NCBI RefSeq assembly: GCF_012273895.1
Contig: NC_052104.1
Location: forward strand, 310,001 to 374,000
Source: Zerene cesonia
Taxonomy: Eukaryota > Arthropoda > Insecta > Lepidoptera > Pieridae
Direction: 5' to 3'
DNA length: 64,000 bases
The translations under genes were made by a program, and so were the position numbers. Below the pieces are notes generated by a model. The model was not told the origin of the DNA. It was given only the letters and a program-made list of their open reading frames with translations, and did no database searches. Shown here in pieces: positions 30,366 to 42,356 of the stretch; position 1 is the first letter of the stretch, and each line of letters opens with the position of its first letter.

Positions 30366-31519
30366 TTGAGTATATTTACAACTATTTTGAAGTTGGTTAT
30401 TAATATCCGTATCCGAGTGAAGTGGGCTATTTGCTTAACCCTTTTATAGTGGGGAAATCTTACATATATATCCACGACCCCGGGGAAGAGGTCGTAGGTT
30501 ATTTCGGATTCCTACCGACTAAAACCCCACTGTGTTCCGTCGAGCCGCAGAAGTGAAGGGGCCACGGTTGCTTGTTTATTTGCTTATCCCCAGTATAATC
30601 TACGTCTATAAGATGTATAGTTAGGTTTGGATGTTTGTACGTGAAGAAGAAAAACAAATGTTAAACTAAAACAATAATACCTAATAGTCATTGTAACAGA
30701 TACATAAATAGTTTAAAAAGTTTGCCAAACCGTAACAGGGTCCGACATCGCAATACACTTAGCTTCCGTCGATAGCTTTAATTTAACTCTACCCTCATAG
30801 AAAGGGCGCGATTTTCCGCGGTGTCTGTGTTTAATATTAGATAAGAAGTTCTTTATAACAAAATAGGTGTTACTGAAATAAACTAAAAAAAAAGTGTATA
30901 AAGCTACTTTGCGAATAGAAAACTTTCCAATGGCAATTATATTTCTAATAGCTGAGGATAATTTAATATTTTATGTTAGTTTAAATAGTGCTCTCATTGA
31001 AATATTTGTTATTACAATTATTATAACTTTCTAGAAAATAATCATAAACAACAATCGCTATATGTTCTTCGATGAAAAAATTAAAAGAAAGAAAAAAAAA
31101 AAAATAATGCATGTTACTTTACTGTAAAATAAAAAGACAAGTTCACGAGGTTATATTTACCGTGCATTCAGCTATTATTCAATTAAGTATTTGCATAATA
31201 TTATTACGTAGAGCGAATTTAATTTCCATATGGAATATTTTGGGTTCAGCATTTTTGCACGAAAGAATTCGATAATTTACGTCCATATACTTCGTGGTAA
31301 TCATTTTAGATTCGTGTAATGAATCAAGAGATTTAAATTCATTTAAATATAAAAAGAATGTAAATCAAATAAAGTATATGTCTACATAATAGGCTTGCCT
31401 TTTTTCTGAATGGTTTTTGTAAGTCCTTCGGGTTTATTATGCATCTGCTTTATCTCGAGGATTAAATTGTAAAATAATATCTTAAGTATGAAGACATATA
31501 TAAAAAGTCGTAATTGTAA

Positions 31520-31592
31520 GGCGCCGGTGAGATTCGAACTCACGATCTCCTGTTTACTAGACAGGCGCTTTAACCAACTAAGCCACGGTGCC
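31520..31592 (-). tRNA. tRNA-Thr (anticodon AGU)
   Basis: The 73-nt minus-strand sequence folds as a cloverleaf. The acceptor 5' arm is GGCACCG, the D arm contains GGCTTAGTTGG (A box), the anticodon arm is CCTGT/ACAGG around loop CTAGTAA, and the T arm is GTGAG/CTCAC around TTCGAAT (B box). The anticodon AGU decodes ACU/ACC (and, with inosine, ACA). A TTTTT run at 31506-31502 is a Pol III terminator. The acceptor has one mismatch, A at position 4 opposite C near the 3' end. There is no intron, and CCA is not encoded, as expected in eukaryotes. Confidence 0.9.
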
Positions 31593-33292
31593 GATGGCGT
31601 AATTGTTGAAAAATTTGTAAGTGTGACGTAAATTAATTTTACACGTAAACATTATGTAACCATACTCTTTATAATTCTAATGCATAACGTAATAATACGC
31701 ATACTTTATTATTTTTGATCCAATGAAAATGTTAATAAGGAATTTAAAACATTACTACAAAAAACAACATATTGATAAAAAAAGAATGCTTAATTTTCTC
31801 TTTCTTCCTAGCTAATTTATAGTTTTCTATACAATATATAATAATTACAATCAAAAGTTTACAATTGGATGCATGAATGGATAAAAAACATTTAATATAT
31901 TTACAAAATAATCTAGTACACGCAAAAGTATTATTTAAATAGTATTTTGCGAAATGTGAAGCCAATCTCGTCCCTTTGCCTAGTGAAGTGTGAAGGGGCT
32001 TTATGTAGAATCAACGCTATTTGGGATATTCATATGGGGCCTTTAATCTCATCGGGGACATTTTATATATTTCGGGAAGCTAGTGAACCGTCCTCATACT
32101 ATCATACACTGAAGAAAACATAACTGGTGAAGTTTGATCCTGTAATGGACGGACGGACGAACCGATGAGGACGAGGCAGTATAAATTTTTATTTGATATT
32201 TGATAGTAGATATGCCCCGCGGTTTCACACGTGGATAGAACCACGGATAAAAACATTCTTGAGGAGAAAGGTACCATTCCACTCCCTAAAATGGTACTAA
32301 ATGACTAGAATTTCCTATCAAAGACCAATATAGGATTATTATGTTCACTCAAAACTCAAACGCATATCTATTTATTTATTAAAGATTTAGACGTCATATA
32401 AGTAATATTAAGAATTAAGTAGTTTAGTAAGTAATATTAATATTAATGTAAAGAATATTTGTAATATTTTCACACAAAATCTACTGGATCGATTTCAAAA
32501 AATCTTTCACCGTTCAAAAGCTGCATTTTCATTGAGTGTCATATAACACAGGCAAGGTTGGGGCGGAACGACGGATATATACCACCAGACCTGCCAAGAA
32601 ACTCTGTAATTGCTTTTTTACTTCTTTCTATAGCGACTGTATCTTCATAGATTGCGTTACAATTTTTAATAACAAAGAATCTCCTTTTTTTATTCAAAAG
32701 TGACATAGAAATCTATCTGTCACGCTAGGAAAGATGTAGAATGATGCTAGCATCAGTGTAAGTCTTTTTTCAATGATATAATTAAAATCAAAATGATTAA
32801 ACCGATTACGCGTGTTCTTGTTTATTTGTTTTATACATAAAACAATGGAATTTATAGAACTTAAACTATATACAAGTAGTTATCGATTATATTGAACATA
32901 ACAAATAAAAAAAAATTCTCCAACATCATGTGATTTTTTTTTAATATTATTTCGTGGAATGATTTGAAATGAAACACACGTTTAGATCACGTGAATTTCA
33001 ATACAAGACATAACACATGACAAATTCGAGCCAATGAACACGTTGCTTTTATCCCTGGGGTTTGGGACCGTTCCTCAACTAATTAGATGCCACGAGGAAA
33101 TTTGGGTGCACGTGAAAGGGTAACTATTGTTAAATAGCAATATCGATCTGTTGTGTAGACGTGTGACGTAATCATGAAATGGAATTTTAAATTTAATTTA
33201 TTGGTCATTTAGGACCCATTCTACACCTATTTACGTGTGATTCCGGGTCGGGTCACTAGAGTTCAATAAATCTTGAACAGCTATTTATGAAA

Positions 33293-34441
33293 TAGACTAC
33301 AGGCCCATATAGAAAAAATTACGGGTCATTTGAACCACCAGGTGACCTATCTAGAACGATATAAGGGNNNNNNNNNNNNNNNNNNNNNNNNNNNNNNNNN
33401 NNNNNNNNNNNNNNNNNNNNNNNNNNNNNNNNNNNNNNNNNNNNNNNNNNNNNNNNNNNNNNNNNNNNNNNNNNNNNNNNNNNNNNNNNNNNNNNNNNNN
33501 NNNNNNNNNNNNNNNNNNNNNNNNNNNNNNNNNNNNNNNNNNNNNNNNNNNNNNNNNNNNNNNNNNNNNNNNNNNNNNNNNNNNNNNNNNNNNNNNNNNN
33601 NNNNNNNNNNNNNNNNNNNNNNNNNNNNNNNNNNNNNNNNNNNNNNNNNNNNNNNNNNNNNNNNNNNNNNNNNNNNNNNNNNNNNNNNNNNNNNNNNNNN
33701 NNNNNNNNNNNNNNNNNNNNNNNNNNNNNNNNNNNNNNNNNNNNNNNNNNNNNNNNNNNNNNNNNNNNNNNNNNNNNNNNNNNNNNNNNNNNNNNNNNNN
33801 NNNNNNNNNNNNNNNNNNNNNNNNNNNNNNNNNNNNNNNNNNNNNNNNNNNNNNNNNNNNNNNNNNNNNNNNNNNNNNNNNNNNNNNNNNNNNNNNNNNN
33901 NNNNNNNNNNNNNNNNNNNNNNNNNNNNNNNNNNNNNNNNNNNNNNNNNNNNNNNNNNNNNNNNNNNNNNNNNNNNNNNNNNNNNNNNNNNNNNNNNNNN
34001 NNNNNNNNNNNNNNNNNNNNNNNNNNNNNNNNNNNNNNNNNNNNNNNNNNNNNNNNNNNNNNNNNNNNNNNNNNNNNNNNNNNNNNNNNNNNNNNNNNNN
34101 NNNNNNNNNNNNNNNNNNNNNNNNNNNNNNNNNNNNNNNNNNNNNNNNNNNNNNNNNNNNNNNNNNNNNNNNNNNNNNNNNNNNNNNNNNNNNNNNNNNN
34201 NNNNNNNNNNNNNNNNNNNNNNNNNNNNNNNNNNNNNNNNNNNNNNNNNNNNNNNNNNNNNNNNNNNNNNNNNNNNNNNNNNNNNNNNNNNNNNNNNNNN
34301 NNNNNNNNNNNNNNNNNNNNNNNNNNNNNNNNNNNNNNNNNNNNNNNNNNNNNNNNNNNNNNNNNNNTCTTATATCGTTCTAGATAGGTCACCTGGTGGT
34401 TCAAATGACCCGTAATTTTTTCTATATGGGCCTGTAGTCTA
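33293..34441. repeat. Near-perfect long TIR element spanning an assembly gap
   Basis: The left arm 33293-33364 and right arm 34370-34441 are reverse-complementary over about 72 bases with no visible mismatch, starting TAGACTACAGGCCC. The arms then diverge at the edges of the N run. Flanks outside differ on the two sides. Candidates are a foldback/MITE-type DNA transposon or an assembly snap-back. Confidence 0.75.
33368..34367. other. Assembly gap of 1000 N
   Basis: A placeholder run of N between the two arms of the 33.3-34.4 kb inverted repeat. No content can be inferred. Confidence 0.98.
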
Positions 34442-37400
34442 AAACCTTTATAAATTCACGGCACTAGACGAGACAAGGACAATGGATTATCCAGCACACC
34501 CTCGAGTGCTGTTGAGACGTAAGAACCCTCCCTAATTCAAGGATAGCTGAGATATCTTTTGTTATAACGCATTTATATATTCGTGCGAATGACGACGCGA
34601 AAGAAAGAAAGTAAGAGAGAAAGAATGTTTATGTAACACCGTAAAAAAAAAATCATTACAAACTAATAATAAGACGGTGGACTTATAGCTAATCGGTGTG
34701 CTAATAAAAAGGGTAACTCAGCATGTGCTACGCGTAATGCACTTCGCTGATTTAAATTTTCAGTAGCGGCTTGTTGGAGTGGCAGTCAAAACATTTAACA
34801 TGCATACATATAAACATACATACATACATACTAATAGACATGCAAATTGGCATTTATAGAATTCTACAGCGTTTGCACATTCATATTCATCATTCAATGT
34901 GTTAAAGCGGCATTTGTGTGAAGCCTCAGGTGAAAATAGGACCTTTTTTATTAACCAAATGTTAAATAACATTTGTAAACCGTCGTTCTACAAAGTGGTT
35001 CGTATTCTCATACTTATTTTAGAGTGTTCCCTCCGCGTATCGCGATGATGCATCGTTATTTTCGGAATACAATGTAGAATTGTCGAATGTAAGATTTATT
35101 GCGATACGACTGGTGGAGCGCGTTTATAAATACGTTGGGAAATTCGAACTATCGTTCCTTCTCCTATATAAATATCTTGAGCATAAAAGTGATGAAATAC
35201 CGATCAAATAAATCAAGCGCAATATTTTTATTAAGACAGCTAAATCAGATAGTTAAATGGTATAAGAAGCAAAAAATTAATAATGATTGAAAGACGACCG
35301 CAATTTTTTTACATTGTTGAATTCGGCACCAAAAACAAACCATATTATTTATTTCTTGATCTGTTTTCTGAATTTCCATATATTAAACTTAAACATAAAT
35401 ACATATTAAGCCATTCCGTCACATACAGTCAGTTACTGTCGCATATAGGTATATAGCAACGTCGGCGTATCAATGCTCTCAAAAATATATACCCTATTCC
35501 CACCTTCAATCCTTCTTTTATCCCTGTTATCCTAACACGCTGGCAGCATTTGTAGACACACTTCATCTGAAAATGTTTCATAGGCGTTATGGCCGTTCGG
35601 TCGGACATAAACGAATTACATAATTTAAATACGAATACAAATGATATACTAACTGTAATTTTTCCTAAATGAATAATATGGGAATTACTAGCGAGACTCG
35701 AGCGAAGCTAAACTAATGACATTCTTAACTTCCCTCTCAAAATCCATTTTGGCGCGTAATTGAATGAAATTATTTGTCTGATGCCATTTATCAGGAGTAT
35801 CGTAAAATTATGTTGAATTAGATTGTATGCTAGCCACAATACGCCGAAAGTTTATGTCAGATTTATTATGCAGTAACATAAATAAAACGTATAAAAACAA
35901 ACAATGAGCGTGTGGCAAATAATGGAATGAAATTTAATTGAATGGCAACCTTAAAGTACAATAAATTCTATTTTATTTTTTATAAATGTGACTGACAGTT
36001 GTTTACGGGTATATGTTACAGTTATAACCTTTTTACGTTTTAACGGTAACTTATTATACATGATTACTCGTATATCAATGACGACTATGTATAATTTTCA
36101 ACTCATGTCTCATGACAATAATACTAGTTAATGTATTCTAATACATATTGTTTCAATTGTTTTCAATCACACTTATAAACTGCAGATAAAATAAATACAT
36201 AATACAGCTATATTCTACTAAAATTTAGTTTAAGAACAAAACACATTCAGTCATCAGTCAGAATTTGCTTACGAAAGCCTTACTAGAGAAACAAGAAAGA
36301 TGACATACATCATATGCAATCACATAAACAGATAAATTATACAAAAAAGCCATGATATTTAAAAGTCACAGAGACAGTAATTTCAAACATTGCTTTCTTT
36401 TATGCGTCCATAATATTTTATTCTCAAAACGAAAGGTTCTAATGCAAAACCAAAATCGAGGTGACCATTGAAACGAATCTGCTATAAGAAATCAACCATG
36501 AATCTAATTATGTATCGTAAGTAGACAGCGTGAAACATTTTTATATGTCATCCAATTTTCTCGAGAGCATCTTGCCATCTGAGATTGACTCAGTAATGAG
36601 ATCTATGAACTGCGATGTTTCCCGCCTGATTGCAACCCGCCATCTTGACTTCCTCTGCTACAGAATATATATTAGGATATTTGTTTTTTTTTTATGAATT
36701 AGTCAATCAGAGCGAAGGATATTGTCGTAAGCAACAATTGGCTGTTTAAAAAGAATATACCCGGGAAGAAATTTTGAAAAAAGGAAACTTTTAATTTATA
36801 CAAAACCCACGATAAATCAATAAAAACATGTGTTAATATTATGATTCATCTAAAAATGAAATATAATTATAAAATACTGCTGTTACACTTACACATCATT
36901 TTACATTTCATAAAATTAATTGAAATTATGTAAATATTTATAATTTAAAAAGCGAAAGGATTGATTATTGTAGATTCAAAATCATAAATTGCTTTCGAAC
37001 GATGGTGAAGTATTATGCCAATAAAAGCCTTTTATACATATAATTATATAACCAAATTTATCTATCTAAAAAAGCCTTCTCTCTTGTTTACAAAATTGAA
37101 CACAGCAATCAACCACCAAATCTCAATCCAATGATGGAATTCGATCTTGTCCCAACATAACAAAACAATAACTCAGAGGAAAACCCATTTCACTCACTTC
37201 ATTTTATTTTTACAAGGCATCCGTTTCACAATACACTATGTCAAAAAAATTTACATACTGGTAACTGTTCTGCATTTATAGTATTTAATTTCAGGAAGTC
37301 TACATTTTCATCCATTTTCAATATTTTACATCAACTGAATAAAGTTTAAGAAGAAATATATGTCATGATTATTGTGTATGTTATGGTCTGGAGAAGGATC

Positions 37401-38937
37401 TTACGAAAAAAAAACTTTAGAAACTCAATAACCATAAACTAAAAAAAGGAAAACTACAATATACAAATATGTAATCTTCATGCGCTTGATAGTTCGCACG
37501 AAGACTGGACAATGTCTATCGGGTCAGCTAGTTATTAAAAAATAATCATAACTCGATTTTATTAAACGGTAATGGGATCGCCTTCGGTTAATTAAAAAAA
37601 CGAAGCGATTTCTTAACATTAAAATCAACGTACAAATTCTGTCGACCCTCTAAATTGTTTCGAACAAAATATATTTTAGCAATATCGAAAGTTTTAATAA
37701 CCTACAACGAAATATCGCCAATTGTTAAAATTTAATATTTCACCGTAACTAAAAGCATTATCCAACTTACAAACACTAACAATTCATTGGATATTGAACG
37801 TAATTGAACTAATAAATCATCAATAATTCTAATTTCCCTCGAGCCTGACAATCTTTATAACAAATTATACGGCGAAGTCGAGGCAGAATTTAGTTAAACT
37901 TTATTTGTTTTACCGGTGATTTAGAAATTTCAAGCGACGTAAGTGCTTTACACACCTGCTCTATTTGCGGTAATGTAATCCGTGTAGCGCTTAAATTACT
38001 TTAAAGCACAAGAATTTGTGGATTCTTGTGAACATCTGTATTTAATACAAAACTCTAACCAAAGCGATGTTAAATGTGAAATTCTAGTATTATCATTTAC
38101 GCCGCATGAATGAGATCATCAAGAGACAATAAGGTTATTTCGGTCGGAAAATAATCTATATTAATTCTCGCTGTTAAAGGTTAAATTAATTGACCTTAGA
38201 ATATTGAATTAAAAAATACTTGCTAATGCTTTAGCTTACCATCAAATATTGTAAATTTTATTTTATAAGTTTGTTATAAATTTGAGTAGGTACACAAAAC
38301 TATTCGAAATAAGGCAATATGGAACTGATCAAAGCTGTTCCAAACACCATTAGAAGATTCATACGTTCTTTTTGACAAATAATGTATGAACATTTATCTC
38401 AAAAACTGTCAAGATAAGCTTTCACATTATCAGCAACCGCAAATCCGGCTCAAATTAAATTATTTATATGCTACAATTATGTACATGCAATAAATAAAAA
38501 AGTATTTTGAACAATACGACACTTGAAATCTATACACATCTGAAATATCTTGTCTAATATTCAAAAGAGATAAAATAACAAGGTGTTCTTATAAAACAAG
38601 CCTAATCATATAAGATGCACGTGATTGAATGGTGAATACACCTCCTTCGAGGCCGAACTTTGTAACTCCTGAAAGTTTCCTCCGGCTAACTTTTGTTATA
38701 CTGCAAACAAACTGATCCAGTGGATTACGTAAATATTGACTCGCTTATCGCGAGAACGTGTTGTATTTTGTGTACGGAATACAATATCTTTTAAGCATGG
38801 ATTTGCATGTTATAAACTAGACGGTTTATTAGTTTATTAAACGAATTATTAATGTGAAGAGTATTTCATAATCATTTCGACTGTTTTTCTTTATAAATAG
38901 TGATATGCCCTTAATTTATGAAATATTTAAAGAATAG

Positions 38938-39005
38938 CGGCGGTTCAGTGGTTAGGTTAAACATTGGACTTAAATAAATACGTCGGTCCGCAGTCGAGAC
39001 TACGT
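38938..39005 (+). repeat. Weak tRNA-like SINE remnant
   Basis: GCGGTTCAGTGGTTAGG resembles a tRNA-derived A-box head, and GGTCCGCAGTCGAGACTACG could be a decayed B-box arm. Similarity is limited. Confidence 0.3.
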
Positions 39006-39937
39006 TGTCAACTTTTACTTTTTACTTGCACATTTCAATTTCAAAACATTTCTTTTTATTTAACTAGACTTCGTTTAGAATCGTTTTTGTCATCAATCAA
39101 AAGCTCCATGACATATGACATCTGAAAGAAATCTGCTAATCCATACATGGCCAGCGTGGTGGATTACGTCGTATAACCTCCAGAAAATCTATCTCTTATA
39201 TTTCTGTGTGGAAATACAACACATACGCGACAAATTTAAACAAAAATCGTCTGTATGCTATTCTGATACAGCCTATTAACAGTTTTGTATAATTATAATA
39301 TGTGTGTCCTTTTCAGATATATTCGAAGATTTGAGCTCAAACATTAATTAACGAACATAGTGATCGCTCTGACAGCTGGCATAATTCGGTTCACTTCACA
39401 ATTTCTATTATATTATAAATGTGCTCTGACCTGGAAAGTTCGCCCAATCGCGACATATTATCCTCAATAACTATTATCTCATAATATTACTATACCATAT
39501 GTATATATAGAAGTTTCTATGCGTAAAAGCCAAACCTATTTCGTTGGAAGATTGGTGTATTTTGGTATAAATATTTCTTTGCGAGACTTAACGATCTATA
39601 GATTAAATAGAAACATCACCAGTGAAGATGTAAAAAATTATCGTAATAAATGTTGTTCGGAGATGAATAAAAGTAAAAATGAGGAGGTCAATAGGAGTTT
39701 TAAAAGCACTCGCATAAATTTTACGATTATTAAGAAGTAAAGTGGTCGTACTCAACCTGTAGGACAGTAGGACCCGTGTCAGAGGGAATCGAAGCTTTTT
39801 ATTGATAAACTGCAGCATGATTTCTAACTATTTGAATGTCTTGTTTGAAGATAGGAAACTGAAAGTATTGTGTTTTTTGAAACTTTTAAGGTATATAACT
39901 AGGTTAGATGTTGCATATTTTTGTCATTAATAATTTA

Positions 39938-40125
39938 TCAACACTAATATTATAAAGAGGAAGAATTTGTATTTTTGTTTGTTTGTTTGTAATGGATAAA
40001 CTCAAAAACTACTAGACCGATATTAAAATTACATTTCACCATTAGAAAGCTGCAAATTCACTGAATGATATAGCTTAACTTTTGACGTTTTAATTTTTTT
40101 ACGTTTAAGCGGGCATCCGAACTAG
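39938..40125 (+). mobile_element. Probable Helitron-like element, diverged
   Basis: It starts TCAACACTAATATTATAAAG, carries ACTACTAGACCGAT and CACCATTAGAAAGCTGCAAA, and ends near CCGAACTAG. The middle part resembles 42240-42320. Confidence 0.45.
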
Positions 40126-40649
40126 TAGTGGTATAGTACCTACTAGTAGTGGGTCTCAAGATTTTTAGCCACCACTACCGCCCTTGAACAACAACAGATG
40201 TAGGTAACGAAAGCATTGACGAAGGGAATATTTTGAATTTTAATTTAACGTGTATGTATCCACTCTGTGTTAGTTAGTCTTTTAACTATAATTTAATGTG
40301 GGTTAAATTAATTATAGTTAAAAAATAACCCAGTTTCTAAACATATAATGGAGAAGTGTAGGTACATTTACTGAAATATTAGTTCGCTTAATTTAGATGT
40401 CTAGGCTTTTAGCTAAAATACAGTTAAGTAATGCGCAGGTTAGAGTGAGTTAAGAAATGTCTTGCAAATTAATTAAATTAATAGCAAATTTAATAATGCT
40501 GACGGGATTCTACTCACCACTTAAATAAATACTTTATATTTCATTATGAAAAGTCAGTTTTTAAGCTATATACTGTATGTATCCTTTTCCTCACCTTTCT
40601 CAGTGCAATTCTTTATTCCCATAGTCAATCCTTTCCTTATCTAATCCCT

Positions 40650-40735
40650 TGAGCGGGTAACGCATACGCAGCGGCCCTATCTCGGCAAATGTTCATGGGT
40701 ATCGCTTACCATCAGGTGAACTACCAGATCAGTTA
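40650..40735 (+). mobile_element. LINE 3'-end-like remnant
   Basis: TTCATGGGTATCGCTTACCA and TCAGGTGAACTACCAGATCA resemble the 3' ends at 42.1 and 46.2 kb. No poly-A tail is left. Confidence 0.35.
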
Positions 40736-40855
40736 ACCGCTATTACATTTAAATAATCGTGTACCTTTTGTATATCGAATGAATATTCTACTTTCCTCTT
40801 ATTTGGTTGGTTAACAAACATTTGTTTACTGTGATTCTTAAGTATATATAGTATA

Positions 40856-41063
40856 CTAGCTGCGCCCCTCGGTTTCACCCGCGTGAGTGCGTATTCCGTA
40901 AGAATATCGGGATAAAAAGTTGACTATATGTTATTCCAGTTGTCCAGCTGTCTACGTATCAAATTTCATTGCAATCGGTTCAGTAGTATTTGTGTGAAAG
41001 AGTAACAAACGCGCACACATCCTTACAAACTTTCGCATTTATAATATTAGTAGCATAGTAGGA
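40856..41063 (-). mobile_element. Helitron-like non-autonomous element
   Basis: Plus-strand order is CTAGCTGCGCCCCTCGGTTT ... TATTCCAGTTGTCCAGCTGT ... ACTTTCGCATTTATAATATT. This is a full-length minus-strand member of the main family. Confidence 0.65.
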
Positions 41064-42054
41064 TTTTAACTAATATTTTTGCGTAAGAACTAACAAATAA
41101 TTAAAATTGCACATGCACAAATTGAACAGAGCTATTACTCAAAAGTAGAACACAGGCATATTATAATTATAGATTGAACGATTTAATTATTTAGGTTTTT
41201 GATTTTTAAATTTCCATGAGTATGGAGTGGATCTTGTTGAGACAATGTCGATTTTATCGCTGTATTTATTTACAATTTTCGAAAGTCTGGGTAATGGGAA
41301 ATTCGCTCCGGAGACGCATTTATTAATTCCTAATATTAAATTTTTTGTGATATAACAGGTTTTAAGCTGTACATTATAAAGGTTTCGTGAGCACGCGACA
41401 GTCCTAACTGCACTTAGCAAATTACAAATGTTATACTTGCATTCTGAGAAATGGTTCCTGTTGATGCATTTTTAATGTTTCAAGAATCAGGTCTCGTTCC
41501 AGTTTCTTTCTTTGAAATTATAGTTGATTGCAATCGGTGTACAACATATTACATACGTTATTAAATAAAACATTTAATATATGTTTAAAAAAGAATATGA
41601 ATAAAATTCGTTTAATGTTGTTTATGTAATAGAAAACTTATTAAAGGACGTGTAAGTGCTGGCGTTAGAGTCCAGTAATCGTTTTTCATATTTAGGCACA
41701 TTATTAAATAATAGTAGTAGATGTAGATATTATAATTTACAAGTAAAAAGAGTATTCGTTTCAGTTTCAATTCTTCTTTGCATAATGAATTAATAAAAGA
41801 ATATTAATTACAAGCAAACTATAAGTTTTTTTTTGTATTCTTAACCGATATTCCATAATAGGACGGTGGTTTTTTTGGGTCTTTAATCTTATTTTATTCC
41901 AATCTATTCAGGGGTCTAGACATAAAGAAAAGACAAACAGATACACAGACAGCGTTACTTTCACATTTACAATAGCAAGGATAGATTTTAACTGGTCTTC
42001 TCCAGTCGCATAAGTTCAGTAAAATTTATAAAATGACCTATACCTTAAACCTAC

Positions 42055-42190
42055 TGTAATCCTTTTTAATTTTCGGCAAAGCACGTGTAACACCTCTAGT
42101 GTTGCAAGTGTTTATGGGCGGTGGTGACCATTTAACATCAGGTGGCCCACCTGCTCCTTTGCTTGCCCTGCCATTAAAAAAAAAAAAAAA
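42055..42190 (+). mobile_element. LINE 3' end with poly-A tail
   Basis: GGCAAAGCACGTG, GTTTATGGGCGGTGGTGACC, ATTTAACATCAGGTGGCCCA and a 14-base A run form a typical retroposed 3' end. A Helitron-like element starts right after the tail. Confidence 0.6.
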
Positions 42191-42356
42191 TCCTATCTCT
42201 ATATACATGTATATAAATAAATCCCTATTTTCCTTGGTCACGCCATCACGCGAAAACGGCTGGACCGATTTCAAACATTCTTTCACCATTAGAAAGCTGC
42301 AATTACATTGAGTGACATAGGCTGCATGTATCACGAGTGAAACCGGAAACAGCTAG
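42191..42356 (+). mobile_element. Helitron-like element next to a LINE poly-A tail
   Basis: It starts TCCTATCTCTATATACATGT directly after a poly-A run and ends GGAAACAGCTAG. It contains GGCTGGACCGATTTCAAACA and CACCATTAGAAAGCTGCAAT. Confidence 0.5.

Larger units (their letters stand above)
24122..31519. other. Non-coding stretch with repeats
   Basis: No open frame here has recognisable protein features or supporting splice structure. The contents are Helitron-like copies, one inverted-repeat element with a gap, and AT-rich sequence. Confidence 0.6.

Noticed and set aside
34606..34625. GAAA-rich microsatellite
   Set aside because: Short and imperfect. It is ordinary simple sequence.
41187..41420. 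77-codon minus-strand open frame
   Set aside because: No family resemblance and no supporting context. Length is within chance expectation for 64 kb.
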